This document shows positions 46,476-57,494 of a DNA stretch of 64,000 nt, piece by piece. Source of the DNA: Gongronella butleri (lineage: Eukaryota; Mucoromycota; Mucoromycetes; Mucorales; Cunninghamellaceae); contig JAIWZP010000074.1 of assembly GCA_025201375.1 (NCBI GenBank), forward strand, positions 1 to 64,000, written 5' to 3'. The translations under genes and the position numbers were made by a program. The notes under the pieces are model-generated. The model made no database searches. It was not told the DNA's origin and saw only the letters and a list, made by a program, of their open reading frames with translations. The first letter of the stretch is position 1, and the number at the start of each line of letters is the position of its first letter.

Positions 46476-47375
46476 ATTCCTTTGTGTTTCTGTGATGAAA
46501 GCATCGAACAACTACGTCGAATCGTGGCATAGAACTCTAAAGCAAGTGTACTTGCCATCATTGCGTAGTGAACGCGTGGATGTCTTAGTTTGGATTCTCA
46601 TGGAGCAGGTGCTACCTGACGTGATGGATGACCATGTGCGCACATTGCAGCACTTCCAATCGAGAAGGATGACTTTGGCAGAGCGCAGCCGCCTTCGAGC
46701 AGTTGAGCGACTTGCAGGTAGAAAAAAAAAATAGAAAAAAAAAATAGAAAAAAAAAAAAGACTCACGTCGTTTCGTCTCGTGCAGGGGAGCAAGCATCGG
46801 CAATGATCCTTGAGAACAATGCTGACAATGTCATTGTGCAATCTTTCACGGATCCCAATGCAAGATACATCGTGACAATTGTTGATGGCATCATGATGGA
46901 CTGCGCGTGTCCTGATTTCAGCCGTAGCAGCACAGCCTGCAAGCATATGTTCCTCGTTAACAGCGTCGAGCGACTGGGGTTTCCGACACGCGACGTGATT
47001 GAAATCCCAGCTGCTTTGCGAATTCGACCTGCCACTGCCACTGCCACTGCCAATGACCTAACGACGCAACCAAGTTCTTCCAATGACGCCGCCCGCCAGC
47101 AACGAGTCACTCCTGAGGTAGAGGCACTGCAAGAATGTTTCGATAGGTAGGACCAGTAACAAAAAAAAAACCTATTGACTTTATTCCTTAGATTCCACGT
47201 GTCATTCGAACGATTTGCAAAGAAAGCTGAGTGTGTGGTGGACCGCCGTCATTATGACCATCGCGCAGTCAGACACATTAACAATGTCTCTACTATGCTC
47301 GACCAAGGCTTTTCTACGCTGTCGCAATATGAGGTTGCCAATCGCAACTTGCAAGGACGCCAGCGTCGCTTTTAA
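46405..47375 (+). CDS. SWIM zinc-finger protein, C-terminal half of a MULE-type transposase
   Basis: Exons 46405-46717, 46786-47146 and 47192-47375 give 285 aa with no internal stop. NNYVESWHRTLKQ near residue 35 is the segment that follows the catalytic domain in MULE transposases. CACPDFSRSSTACKHMFLV is a SWIM finger (C-x-C...C-x-H). The DDE catalytic core that should precede these parts is absent, and only TIR sequence lies upstream. The intact, spliced reading frame with normal introns argues against a decayed pseudogene. It may bind the element's own repeats, or have been taken over by the host (inference). ATG 46405 is chosen as the first in-frame start; 46426 is the alternative. Confidence 0.7.
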
Positions 47376-47435
47376 CTATTTGTCCAATAAAATAAACATG
47401 AGATATGATCACACCAACATTGTAATAAGGCTTGC

Positions 47436-47619
47436 GCACCTTTGCAACCAAGTAAAACACGACGACCACTCACTTCTGTCACCACCCATGAGGAAGATCT
47501 GTGCATGCAGAACTTGCAAAAAAAAAAGAAAAGAAAAAAAAAAGATGGCGGGGAACGACGGCATTAAAAAAAGGGGAGGGTACCAAAAAAGGAAAAATCG
47601 TACCCCAAAATTCAAAATT
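47436..47619 (-). repeat. Right terminal inverted repeat
   Basis: Inverse of 46292-46475. It starts 60 nt after the stop codon of the internal gene. Confidence 0.85.
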
Positions 47620-47760
47620 CGCGTCTGACGCGCCACAGTGGTTATTTTACGTTTGTCGAGCTCAGCTCAGCTCTGATACATGTACCGGTACCATGTAATG
47701 GATTCACAGAATATAATCAAGCAACAACATGTTTGTCTTGTAAAATTTGGAGATAGTGAT

Positions 47761-47990
47761 TCATAATGTCAATTCATCCCCACAGGCCATTTTATGTGTG
47801 TAGGTACGCGTCGCGTCGCGTGACGCGTCAGGTACCCCTTTTTTGATCTATTTCAAAGTCCACTTACTATATCCACTTCATAATTTTAGAATCATTTTTA
47901 TACTTTTAAACCATTGTTCCTACGAAATTTCATGTCATTGGAGTCATTATTGATCAATTCAGAACAGATTACACTGGAGAAATGAATTTT
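47761..47990 (+). repeat. Diverged solo copy of a foldback arm
   Basis: Collinear with 51187-51405 of the right arm of the foldback element. Both carry CATAATGTCAA, CCCACAGGCCATT, the core TACGCGTCGCGTCGCGTGAC, CTATTTCAAA, TTTCATGTCATT and ATTATTGATCAAT. No partner arm was found nearby. Confidence 0.8.
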
Positions 47991-49439
47991 GGATGATATG
48001 GAATGCTCATCGATTTGAGAGAAAATAGGCGAAAAATGAAAGTGCGCTGGCAATTCGATGACCACGCTTAAAAATATAAAATATTAAATCAACGAGCGTG
48101 CAACAGGCATGCACCGGGAATTCAATGACTTGTAACATGTTCTTTGAATTGCCAGCACTGATTGCCATTCAATGAGTTAGCCAGTCGTGCAATGGCCGTG
48201 CCATGATTTGTGCAGTGTTAAGCGCTGACAGATGCCCTCGATTTGATTGACTTGGCAAAAAAAAAAAAGAGCTGGAGCATCGCATTCGATGAATTGCAAG
48301 CGCGTCATCATTTGAATAATGCTGAAGCCTTTTTGCAAAAAAAAATTGTTCCATCAAATAAAACAATGACCATTGGCAGGTTTGGAACCGTGTCCCATGA
48401 AAAGCAGTGCGCAATGCCAAACAACTACATTAAATCACTCATTTTAGATTGAAAGCATTTGGAGTCAGAATGAGAGAATGGCTGATCAATTGGGCGCGGC
48501 GGCAGCAGCGGTGTGGCGGGGGCAAAACGGCGTATTTCAAGTCCGTTTTCCGCCTTTTTTTTTTGCTTCTTTGCCTGGACATGATGGGCAGCAGAATCAA
48601 AGCACGTCTGAATAGACTGTTGCTCACAAAGAACGTGTCCAGAGGCACGTTTCTATTCACAATGAACGCGCATAGCGACATGCTACCCACTCCCATCGTC
48701 ACATGCACCAAAAGGAAAAAAAGACCAAGTCATGGACATTGGACGCGTCCATGGCCATGTCGTGCACTATAAAATACGCAAAACAAAAGAACACGAGCCA
48801 AAGACACCCGTTTTCGTGTCGTCCTATGCAACCTGAGCCTACTGTAATAGACGCGAGTCTCATTGACTCATTGACATGAACATGACGATCGACAAAAAAA
48901 AAAAGAGTGCGGAAAACGGACTTTGAGAAAAAAATGGGGGGAATTGATAACCTCGCCCACATCGGAGATAAGAAAATCTTTTTTAGTTGACTGCCAGGTC
49001 CCGCTTTTCCTTTTCTCTCTCTCTCTCATCCTTTTTTTTCTCGTCATCGTTGGTAGCACTGCAGACTCTACGTATATTAGAGCACTCCAAACTGGTGGTG
49101 AGTGCCCATATCGGTGGTGTTCAACCATTCACCTGTTTCTTGCTCTCATAGCTGCCAATGCGACCTTGCCCCGTTGTGTGCAGTGCGTATTTTGGGTATT
49201 TTATTTAGTCACTTTGAGCGTGTGCCAGAGCATTTTTGGCGTGCCAGGTCCGTTGAACACGATATTTGAACACTGTCAGCAAGTATGTTTTCACTTTGCA
49301 CGCATCGCACATATTGGACTTACAGTACAGCATTTCATGCTCTGTTGACATGCACTTTTGCATTCTTCACGTGTCGCGTATGGCTGGCAGCACTCGCAAC
49401 TACTGTACAGTACTGTACAGGCGCAATGATTCAACGCTG

Positions 49440-49710
49440 CTCTTTACTTCCTTTGGTATAATGGTAAGGGCAATTGTGACCGCTTTTGCAGCGTGACAAG
49501 GGTGGCGACAAACCAATGATCGTCAATTTCTCACTTTTTGTTCTCATTGATTGTAGCTTCTAATACAACAACATTAGTATGAAGGTAATAATGGCAATTG
49601 CGATCGCTGTTGCGGCGCAACAGGGGTGGTGACAAAGCAAGATCATCAATTTCTCACTTTTTTTGCTCTGTAGACTGCAGATTTTAATATAACAACATTT
49701 CTCAAGTTAT
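49440..49710 (+). repeat. Two-unit direct repeat, about 130 bp each
   Basis: Units share GGCAATTG, GACCGCT/GATCGCT, GGGTGG-GACAAA, ATC-TCAATTTCTCACTTTTT and AATACAACAACATT or ATATAACAACATT. They begin near 49455 and 49580. Confidence 0.75.
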
Positions 49711-49944
49711 CATCCTCGGTCTGAACAACGAAAAGGGACGAAGGTAAGGTGCCTAAGGCTCTGTGGTGGCCCCATTGCACTCAAATTGGCATTATGATTG
49801 GGTGACATTAGCTGAAATATCATAAAAAGCAGACAAAATACAAAATAAAATCATGTGCCGCGCGTGAACGCGCGTGCGCGCCCAATTTTTTTTTTTTTGG
49901 GACTAATGGAGGAATAATCTGCTCTGACCGTTTGTGTGCTAACC

Positions 49945-50080
49945 GATCGTCGCACGACTATTGCACCACCATAGCGCGGTCGTTGTGCAGCCATTGCTCG
50001 GCCGTTGTTCAGCCAATGCGCGGTCTTTGTGCGACTATTGCGCAGTCGTTGCGCGGTCGTTGTTCTGTCATCGAATTGTC
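49945..50080 (+). repeat. GC-rich minisatellite
   Basis: Repeated GCGGTCGTTGTGC and CGACTATTGC words with a loose 15-nt period, including two copies about 75 bp apart. Confidence 0.6.
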
Positions 50081-50453
50081 TTTAATTGACCGTTACAATC
50101 ATGATAAAGTGGGCATACTGAAGACCACGCGAAGGGGACGCAACGGCCGCTCAATGACAAAACAATGAGTTTTCTTTCTCCAGTGTTAAAGCGATAAACT
50201 TGATACTTCGCACTGCAGGGCAATAGGGAGTTGTGAAGTTTTTTTTGCTAGGGCACTGTACTGTACTGTAGTACCTACGGTATGATACTGTTGAATTGCA
50301 ATTTGGCTCGCTGTTGTTGAAGCTGAAGAAATGCTGAATTGCGTGTGGTGATTGGAACTCGCCAATGGCTTATTATTCGACCTCTGGTACGGTACGTACT
50401 GTATTATGAAGTACTGTATGATACAGTATGATACAGTATGATACGAATCATAC

Positions 50454-50866
50454 TGTACCGTCACCTACCAAAAAAAGTGTCCCCTGGTCAATTTTTCAGC
50501 ATTGCCGCCATGTGAAAAATTATCACTTTAATCTCATCTGTATTGATCAATAATGGCTCGAATGACATGAAACTTTGTACAAACGATGGTTAGGAGGTAT
50601 AAAAAAGACTATGAAATTATAAAATGAATACAGAGAGCGGATTTTGAAATAGAGCAAAAAAAGGGAACCTGACGCGTCACGCGACGCGACGCGTACCCAA
50701 GCTTATACAATGGCCTGTGGAGACGAGTTGACATTATGAAACAATATCCCTAAATTTTTCTGAGACAATCGTGGAAGTGTCTGATTATTTCTGCCAATTC
50801 ATTTTAGGGCACATGTTTCATGCCAGAGCACAGCGTGTCAATTGGTCAAATTGTCACTGTGACGCG
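50454..50866 (+). repeat. Left arm of the foldback element
   Basis: Inverse copy of 51059-51471. The MluI-box-rich core (GACGCGTCACGCGACGCGAC) lies at about 50671-50690. Confidence 0.9.
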
Positions 50867-51058
50867 CCAACAGCCAAAAAAGTATGGAAAAATGATTTTA
50901 TCTCTAGCAAACAATTTTAATCGCGTTGTTGACTTGAAACTATGATAGTCATTTACTTTGAAAGCCTAAGAGTGGATACTATTGAGTAGCTGTGTTTATA
51001 TCAACCAGGTAGGGCATCACGGTCACAGTAAGGAAATCGCGGCAAATGGCGCGTCCGA

Positions 51059-51471
51059 CGCGTCACAGTGACAATTTGACCAATTGACACGCTGTGCTCT
51101 GGCATGAAACATGTGCCCTAAAATGAATTGGCAGAAATAATCAGACACTTCCACGATTGTCTCAGAAAAATTTAGGGATATTGTTTCATAATGTCAACTC
51201 GTCTCCACAGGCCATTGTATAAGCTTGGGTACGCGTCGCGTCGCGTGACGCGTCAGGTTCCCTTTTTTTGCTCTATTTCAAAATCCGCTCTCTGTATTCA
51301 TTTTATAATTTCATAGTCTTTTTTATACCTCCTAACCATCGTTTGTACAAAGTTTCATGTCATTCGAGCCATTATTGATCAATACAGATGAGATTAAAGT
51401 GATAATTTTTCACATGGCGGCAATGCTGAAAAATTGACCAGGGGACACTTTTTTTGGTAGGTGACGGTACA
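51059..51471 (-). repeat. Right arm of the foldback element
   Basis: Inverse copy of 50454-50866. The solo copy at 47761-47990 has the same orientation as this arm. Confidence 0.9.
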
Positions 51472-53920
51472 ATAGTCTGTTTTTTTCCAATTGTTTTCAT
51501 TTCTGAGAAATGAGGTACGTATGATACATATGATATAGGTAATACTTTCATATGATACTGTAAATGTGGTCATTGTGGTGTACCTATGTGCTGGCTTCAT
51601 TCGCGTGGCTTTTTCCTCTGTGGTGCGTGCGAGCGTGCGTCGAATTTTGCGACTTTTTTTTTTGGATGATAATGGATGTGTCACTGTTGTTGCTTGGCGC
51701 AGTCCGGATGACGGGCTGTTTGGCGCCGATCGTGTCACCGCGGCGTACAGTAGTCCTACCGCGGTGAGTGTCCAGCACGATCCGGTGTTTTGGCGCCGCC
51801 CATGCAATTGGAGTGAGTGACGGAGGACGACAGGGCGAGCGCGCAGCGTGGTCTGCGGCAGGCTAACGTGATTCTCTATGTTCCGAGCTGATAGGTAATT
51901 TTTTTTTTTATGTGTGTGCAACCTTTTTTTCTGATGCAATTTGCGATTTGCCTTTGGAGCACGAGGATCAAAGACAATGAGAATGATGAGTCGCTCTCCG
52001 CCCATCTATTTTTTTTTTCTCAGGCTCCGACTTCCCGCGATAATTTTCATTGTTCAGGACACGCGGCATCAATACTTTGCCATTTGATTGCCGCGTTGGG
52101 CACCTGCATCGGCTGCATGATGCTGCATGGTGATTGGCGCCGCAGGGACGGGTGAACGGGGTGAGCGGTAGTGTACCTAAATGAAACAAGAGGAAGCGTG
52201 TGCCGCCGTTGCCCGAAAAAGGGAGCCGAGATGGAGAACAATCAACCACAACAAGGGTACGAATTAAAAATAGCTTTTTTTTTGTCACCATCAGTCGGTC
52301 CGATTACCGAGGGCAAGGGGAGAGCAAAAATAGAGTGAGAATGAAGGGGGGAGGGAGAAACGTGGTGTCGGCCGGAGAACGAGGACAGCCACAACAAAAA
52401 AAAAAAATCGCACACAGACAGACTTGTGCGCCCATCCCCCTTTTTTAGTGCAATCAAAGGCCTGGAATCCTTGGCCACGTTTTTGCAATTTGCCCCATTG
52501 TCCCCCAAGAGCCAGGGCTTACCTGACAAACTGATGCTCATGTCCGGAGTCAATGCAAGGCCCGCCATTTTGTTGCTCACCTCTTGGAAATTGCTCCAAA
52601 TGGAAAAACAGGCGCTTGGTTCCCAGCTCATTTGGGTGCATGGTGTCATTTATCCAAAGAACGCAGGGTGCAAGAGGCACATAAAGTGCTTGGCGGTCGA
52701 GAATGCGTCCATGGAATCGAAAGTTGGCCACATGGCTCGCCTATTTTTTTTTTTTTGTTTGTGTTCATCTTAAATGATAGGGGGGACGAGTGATCAGGCC
52801 ACTCTTGTGCAATTGACGCGCTTTTTTCATCATCTCTGCGGATGACGACAAAGGGGATGGCCAAGCCCCAGAGAGCTATTGGGGGGAAAATTGGGCTCAG
52901 CAAAAGACTGGGAAAATAATTCAATGCAAGGGCTTGATGCCGAGGCTCCGCTATTTGCGGTGCAATGAAATTGGGGGGAGGGGGGTGCGGACGGCCGCGG
53001 CACCGGCGGCAGGCCATCCGCGATTGCAAATGCTCCGTTATTATTATTGTACCAACATCACGATATTTCGCGCTCTTTTAATGGATTCGTGCTGCATGCA
53101 TTGTCCCGCCACTAATAAACTTGTTGGAGAGCAAAGAAAACGGGGCGTGACCTTGCGCTGCGCGCGCTGCGCGCGCTGCGCTCTCGCTACATGTCGGCCG
53201 AGACGACAAAAAAAAAGTGTCTGGTGACTTGCACACAGACTTGCGACAAGGTTTGACCCCGTGGTCTCAATTAGAGGCGAGTGGAAGGGTCTTTGGAAAG
53301 GGCCAAAGATCCGGACACGGGCAAAGATTTAAATAGGTAGGTCAAGTCTAATTGGTCACGGCACGTTGTCGCCAAAACAAGCTTCTTTTTTTTTTTTTTT
53401 TTTTTTTTTAGCCTCCGTGTGAGGCGGTGACCTCATTTTAAAAAAAAAAGCGTAAATGGCACAATCATCGCGCTATTTACAATCACAGCCGCAAAGGGGG
53501 GGGAAAGAAAAAAAAACAAAATTGACGACCGCCGACCCAGTGGAAGGCGACAAAGAGGGTGGATGAACCTTGCCACGATCTTCTATGACGTTTGCGTGGA
53601 CGAATCGCCAGGCAGGTAATATATGGGCAGGTGATACAAGCAAGGTGGTAAAGCATCGCTTTAGGTTTCGTGCGACATGAAACGGGGTCTCCTTGCCACG
53701 TGCGGCATAGATCGGCGAAGGGACAAGAACAGCAACGGCGGCTCCGATTGCAAAAAAGAAATGTTATAAAAGGGGCACCGCGCGTCAAAGAGATTTCGAT
53801 TTTTTTCTTCTTCTTTCTTATCACAGCCTCTTCTCCCCCTACACGCTCCTTTTCCACCTTTTAATCATATACCATCCTCTTTCCCCCTCTTGTATATCAA
53901 TCTTTGTATATTAATTCATC
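51472..53920. other. Intergenic, end of accessory island and microprotein promoter
   Basis: No gene assigned. A CTGCGCGCG repeat lies near 53155-53185 and a long T run at about 53386-53410. Confidence 0.5.
53764..53772 (+). promoter_or_regulatory. TATA box of the zinc-knuckle microprotein gene
   Basis: TATAAAAGG about 150 nt upstream of the start codon, followed by a pyrimidine-rich leader. Confidence 0.55.
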
Positions 53921-54081
53921 ATGTCTGACGGTCGTTGCATTCACTGTGGTCAAAAGGGTCACTACTCCATGTAAGTAGCAAGAAAAACAAGTCAAGCAAC
54001 GTGCAAAAAGAGACTGACCGACGCACTTTTTCTTTGTCATTGTGCAGGATGTGCCCCAAGAAGCCGACCACGGCCATGTAA
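53921..54081 (+). CDS. 27-residue CCHC zinc-knuckle microprotein
   Basis: Exons 53921-53970 and 54048-54081 encode 27 aa, consisting of one CCHC knuckle (CIHCGQKGHYSMMC, spacing C-x2-C-x4-H-x4-C) and a short basic tail PKKPTTAM. The intron is canonical (GTAAGT ... TTGTGCAG) and the second exon completes the metal site, so splicing is needed to make the finger. A TATA box and pyrimidine-rich leader precede it. Zinc knuckles bind single-stranded nucleic acid, usually in multi-knuckle proteins such as Gis2 or CNBP; a stand-alone one is unusual. A GTAAAG just before the stop could act as a further donor to an exon near 54592, which would lengthen the protein; that intron would be over 500 nt and is less likely. 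Confidence 0.6.
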
Positions 54082-55174
54082 AGGACGTTGTCCATGAAAA
54101 TTCAAAGACCAATGGCAACCCCTCTTTCTATTCAATCTCGCCCACACGCCATCACTTCCATTTCCAATTCGCCTCCAATTCGTCGTTTGCTGGCTCTTTT
54201 GCCGCTTTCAATGGCTCCATCCCCATTTTTTTTTCTTCCCTGCAATGACCTGGACCTTGCTTCCTTCTCATTTTTAATCCCAATTGCTTGAAATTCGCTG
54301 GTCGTATGCTTTTTTTCCTTTTAGTATCTCATACTTTTATGTACCCATATCTGATTCCCCTTTTCCACGCGGCCCTTTTTCCGCTTTGTTCCGCGGACGC
54401 ATCGTCTTTTTTGCGTGTTGCCTGGTCCATCCCATTGCGGGTGACCAGATTGCATCAGAGCATGCGCTTCTTGCTGATCTCCCCCCTCCTCCCATCTTTC
54501 TGTTAGACTTTTTTTTATTTTTAATCTTCCCTACTATGCATTGTCAAATACAAATCATCTTCATCATATATTTTTTTTCAATCTTGACCAGAGTGGGTTT
54601 GGGTTTTCAAGGACAGCGTGGCGGTGGTGGCAGAGTTTCGCAAAAAAGGGAAGTGGGACATGGAGCAGAATACCAATGAGATTGAGACGTTGATGTCCGC
54701 GCGTGGCACAGAGGCGGCGGAATACGATGACGAGCCAGGTGTTTCCGCCCATCTTTGGACTAGATTCAGATCCTAATTGTTCTTTTGCCCCTTTTTTACC
54801 CCACACTACATCATCGTTGGGCGAAAAGAACGTGTCCTTGCTTTTTTTTTCCTTCTCAGTTTGATACTTAATTTATCCTTTGCTTTGCAATTTCAAGCTC
54901 AAGATTGAACCTTATCCCTTTTGCTCCGCACCGTCCATCTCATCTCCGGGTGTCAGAAAAATGCGGGTAAAACAAAAAAAGATGGGGAAAATAGATCAAA
55001 TTGCACGGGCTTTCTTTATGGCACAAATTTAGGGGGTGAAGGGGAGGGGGAGCAAGAACGGGAGAAACAAGGAGAAAAAGAGAGAGAGAGAGAGAGAAAG
55101 GGCATTGAAGGTTATTTTTGCAAAAGAAACAAGGGGATGAAGGGGGGGAGGGCGATTTTAGGCGAGGAGAAGAC
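54082..55174. other. Intergenic, mostly pyrimidine-rich
   Basis: Long C/T-rich stretch after the microprotein, a possible orphan exon at 54592-54776 and a GA-rich tract near 55040-55100. No other gene seen. Confidence 0.5.
54592..54776 (+). CDS. Possible orphan terminal exon
   Basis: After a TTGACCAG acceptor-like site there is an open frame of 60 codons to TAA 54774-54776. It contains VFKDSVAVVAEFRKKGKW, then MEQNTNEIETLMSARG and EAAEYDDEPG. The composition is balanced and acidic-basic, unlike the low-complexity frames around it. No upstream exon with a matching phase was found. It could be the remnant of a lost gene. A second frame over the same bases (GLGFQGQRGGGGRV) is the alternative reading. 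Confidence 0.25.
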
Positions 55175-56564
55175 TTAGAGCATGGTTGGCAATGTGATGG
55201 ATGGGGGGTGGAGGGCGAATGGTGCGGACATGGTCGCTATGGATGACGTGGGGGCAAAGGGTGACGCATGTGGCGCAGTGAGAACATGATGAGATTGAGG
55301 AGGAGCGGGATGATGATGCACAAACTCATTTTGCTGTGTCCATTGGGCGATGGTAGGTGTTTGTGGTGATGGTGTGTGATGATGATTCAGGGTCAATTTC
55401 TGCTGCTGATGATTCTTGGGGGACGCGGCGTCGGTGCACACAGAAAAAGTTGGCGAAGCATAGGCTGCCGATGCCGGAATGGCCTCGGCAAGGGTGGGGC
55501 TAGTGGTGTTCAGGGCCAAAAGCGGCGCAGGCCTGTCGTGGGGAGGATAGTGGTCCCGTGCAACCACGACGTTGGACAGGGAAAGAGGGCGATCCGCATC
55601 ACAAGACGCCCTGGGGTCCATTGGCTCGTGATGCCGCTCAATGTGACGATTCAACAGGTATTTTTTCGTGTAAGATTTGGGGCACGAGTGACAGTGGTAT
55701 GGCCGATTTCCCGTGTGAATACGTCTTGCAAAAAAACAAAAAGAAAAAAAAAAGAATGACATTGAGCCCTCGTTTGCATTGGGGCCAGCGTAATGATCTT
55801 TTTCTTACCGATGTCGCGCAAGGGAGCTGGAATCGCTGAATTTTTTGTCGCAATTGGCAAATTCGCAATGGTGGGGCCTCTCGCCAGAATGGGTACGCAA
55901 ATGCACCGTCAAAGCAGATCGCTTTGCAACAAAAAAACAGCAGATCGACGTGAAAAATGAACAAAAAAAAAAAAAGAAAAAAGAAAAAAAAGCGCGTCAA
56001 TTCATGGTTTCAACGCGATGGCGCAGCGCGATGAGCGGCCCAATCGTCATTTGCCATGCGTTTTTAGCGATTTACCTGGATAAATCGCTTGCCGCAGTAC
56101 TTGAAGTTGCACACATAGCGCCGATCATTGGTATGTATGCGATAATGGCGTGTTGCATCGGATGGGCGGCCTTTGGGACAAACAAAAATGCACAAAAAGG
56201 GCTCGCATGAATATAGTGCTTGGCTTTTTTTTTTTTTTTTTTTTTTTTTTTTTGGCATGGCGTGGGTGTTTCACCTCCATTGCCCCGCACAGCCCTTTTT
56301 TTGTCTTTCACAGCCATGCCACATGTCATTTTGAATCGGTTTCTTACCAAACAACTTTCCACACCCGGGCCAGTCGCACGGATGCTTTTTTAACCTTGGT
56401 TTGCTTGTAGTGGGGCGCCGGCTGATCGACGTGGTCGGAGCTGGCATGGCCATTGTCAATGGTGCATAAAGCGACGATGCTCGGATCTGCCAAGGCACCT
56501 GCTCGCCAGGCACATTGCGCTTGCCAGCCTCCGCGGATGGCAGCAGCAAGGCGGCAATGTCCAT
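55175..56564 (-). CDS. C2H2 zinc-finger transcription factor, four fingers
   Basis: DNA-binding regulator of the nucleus. Exons 56564-56348, 56170-56076, 55921-55809 and 55724-55175 give 324 aa. The four fingers lie in a row at about residues 61-170: [12 protein letters not shown]...H-x3-[13 protein letters not shown]...H-x3-[13 protein letters not shown]...H-x3-H and [10 protein letters not shown]...H-x4-H. The first three have the C-x4-C spacing. Linkers are of the H-T/S-G-x-R-P type ([16 protein letters not shown]). Introns fall inside fingers 1 and 2 and between fingers 3 and 4. The C-terminal half is His/Pro/Ser/Thr-rich and probably an activation region. The target genes cannot be told from sequence. 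A long poly(T) run lies in intron 1. Confidence 0.92.
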
Positions 56565-57494
56565 TGTGGTATTGATGAGAGCGTGGGTCTGGAAGAGGAG
56601 GGATGGAGGTGGAAAAAGGCCCAATCCCTGCGACAAAAAACAGATAAAAAAAGAAAAAAGCGGGGGAAGAAAATGGGGTGACAGGAAACAAGGGGGCACG
56701 GAAAAGCAAAAAGAAGAGAGAAAAAAAAAGGATCGAGGCGAAGAAAGAAAAAAGGTGGAAATGGAAGCATGACGGTGCATTTTAAGTAGGACATCCTCAG
56801 ATCCCAATCCTTTTGTTTATGTTCGTTTCAAGCAGGGTCATGCACGCACCAACAACTCAATTCCCTTATTTTTTTTTTTTTTACACAGCAAGGGACTCGT
56901 AATTGAATTGAACGTGATCTTGCTCATCACGGCTTCAAATCTCACTTTTTCGATGCTCCACACTCGCTTTTGCAGCCTCCTTGACACGTCTCCTTGATTT
57001 TTTTTTATATTCTTTCGTCATTGTTGTGGTGGCCAGCTTATCCCAGAGGTTGGTTTTTTTTTTTTTTTTCATTAACAGTAATGGGCTGGCCCTTTTTTTT
57101 TTCTTGGAACTTGATTCACACGCGCCAACGAGAAAAAAATGAGCGCATGGGCCAGGCAATTTTTTTTTAAAAAAAAATGGAGGCACATGTCTTTGTGATG
57201 AAAGACAGCCATCTTTAATCGAATCGACATGTGGGAAGCAACCAAGATCCTTTTTCGCTCACGGGAAAAGAGAGGGGGGGGGAGCGAAAAAGCGCAATTC
57301 TGGGGGGTGTGGACCTTTCATAAAAAAACAAGCGTATTTTTTTGGCGCAAGGCGCGACAACATCGGGCAATTCACTTTCCGCGGCGGAATTGGAAAGACC
57401 TCGCTGCAGAAAAAAAAAAGGCGTTCAATGCCACCCTTTGCTGTGTTTTTATCTTTTTTTTAATTGTCGTCCTTTATCTTTGTCGAGCCTCACG
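56565..57494. other. Divergent promoter region between the C2H2 gene and Cgi121
   Basis: Purine-rich leader of the C2H2 gene, then A/T homopolymers. No gene seen. Confidence 0.5.

Larger units (their letters stand above)
46292..47619 (+). mobile_element. MULE-like DNA element with 184-bp terminal inverted repeats
   Basis: Terminal inverted repeats are 46292-46475 and 47436-47619; each is about 184 bp with only a few mismatches. They start AATTTTGAATTTTGGGGTAC on the left and its complement on the right. Internally there is one spliced gene for a SWIM zinc-finger protein. Total length about 1.33 kb. No clear target-site duplication is visible at these edges, so the exact ends could be a few bases off. 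The catalytic part of a MULE transposase is missing, which makes it non-autonomous or a captured fragment. Confidence 0.8.
47620..50453. other. Accessory island between the two mobile elements
   Basis: No credible gene. It contains a solo foldback arm (47761-47990), a short inverted repeat pair (48537-48564 and 48893-48926), a two-unit direct repeat (49440-49710), a GC-rich minisatellite (49945-50080) and GTACTG clusters. Confidence 0.6.
50454..51471. mobile_element. Foldback element with 413-bp arms
   Basis: Left arm 50454-50866 and right arm 51059-51471 are exact inverse copies as far as I can read them, separated by a 192-bp loop (50867-51058). The ends are TGTACCGTCACCTACC and its complement. 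There is no reading frame of note. Each arm contains a run of CGCG and ACGCGT words. Structurally it is a foldback transposon or large MITE. Confidence 0.88.

Noticed and set aside
49440..49510. tRNA-like start TATAATGGTAAGGG
   Set aside because: No acceptor-stem pairing, anticodon arm or T-loop consensus found by eye.
51590..51820. Coding-like stretch with NGCVTVVAWRSPDDG
   Set aside because: Short, preceded by a homopolymer, no start or splice partner; kept out as probably fortuitous, although a search with the peptide would settle it.
54284..54679. 131-codon frame through the pyrimidine-rich region
   Set aside because: Begins at TTG, composition is Phe/Pro/Ser from CT-rich DNA.
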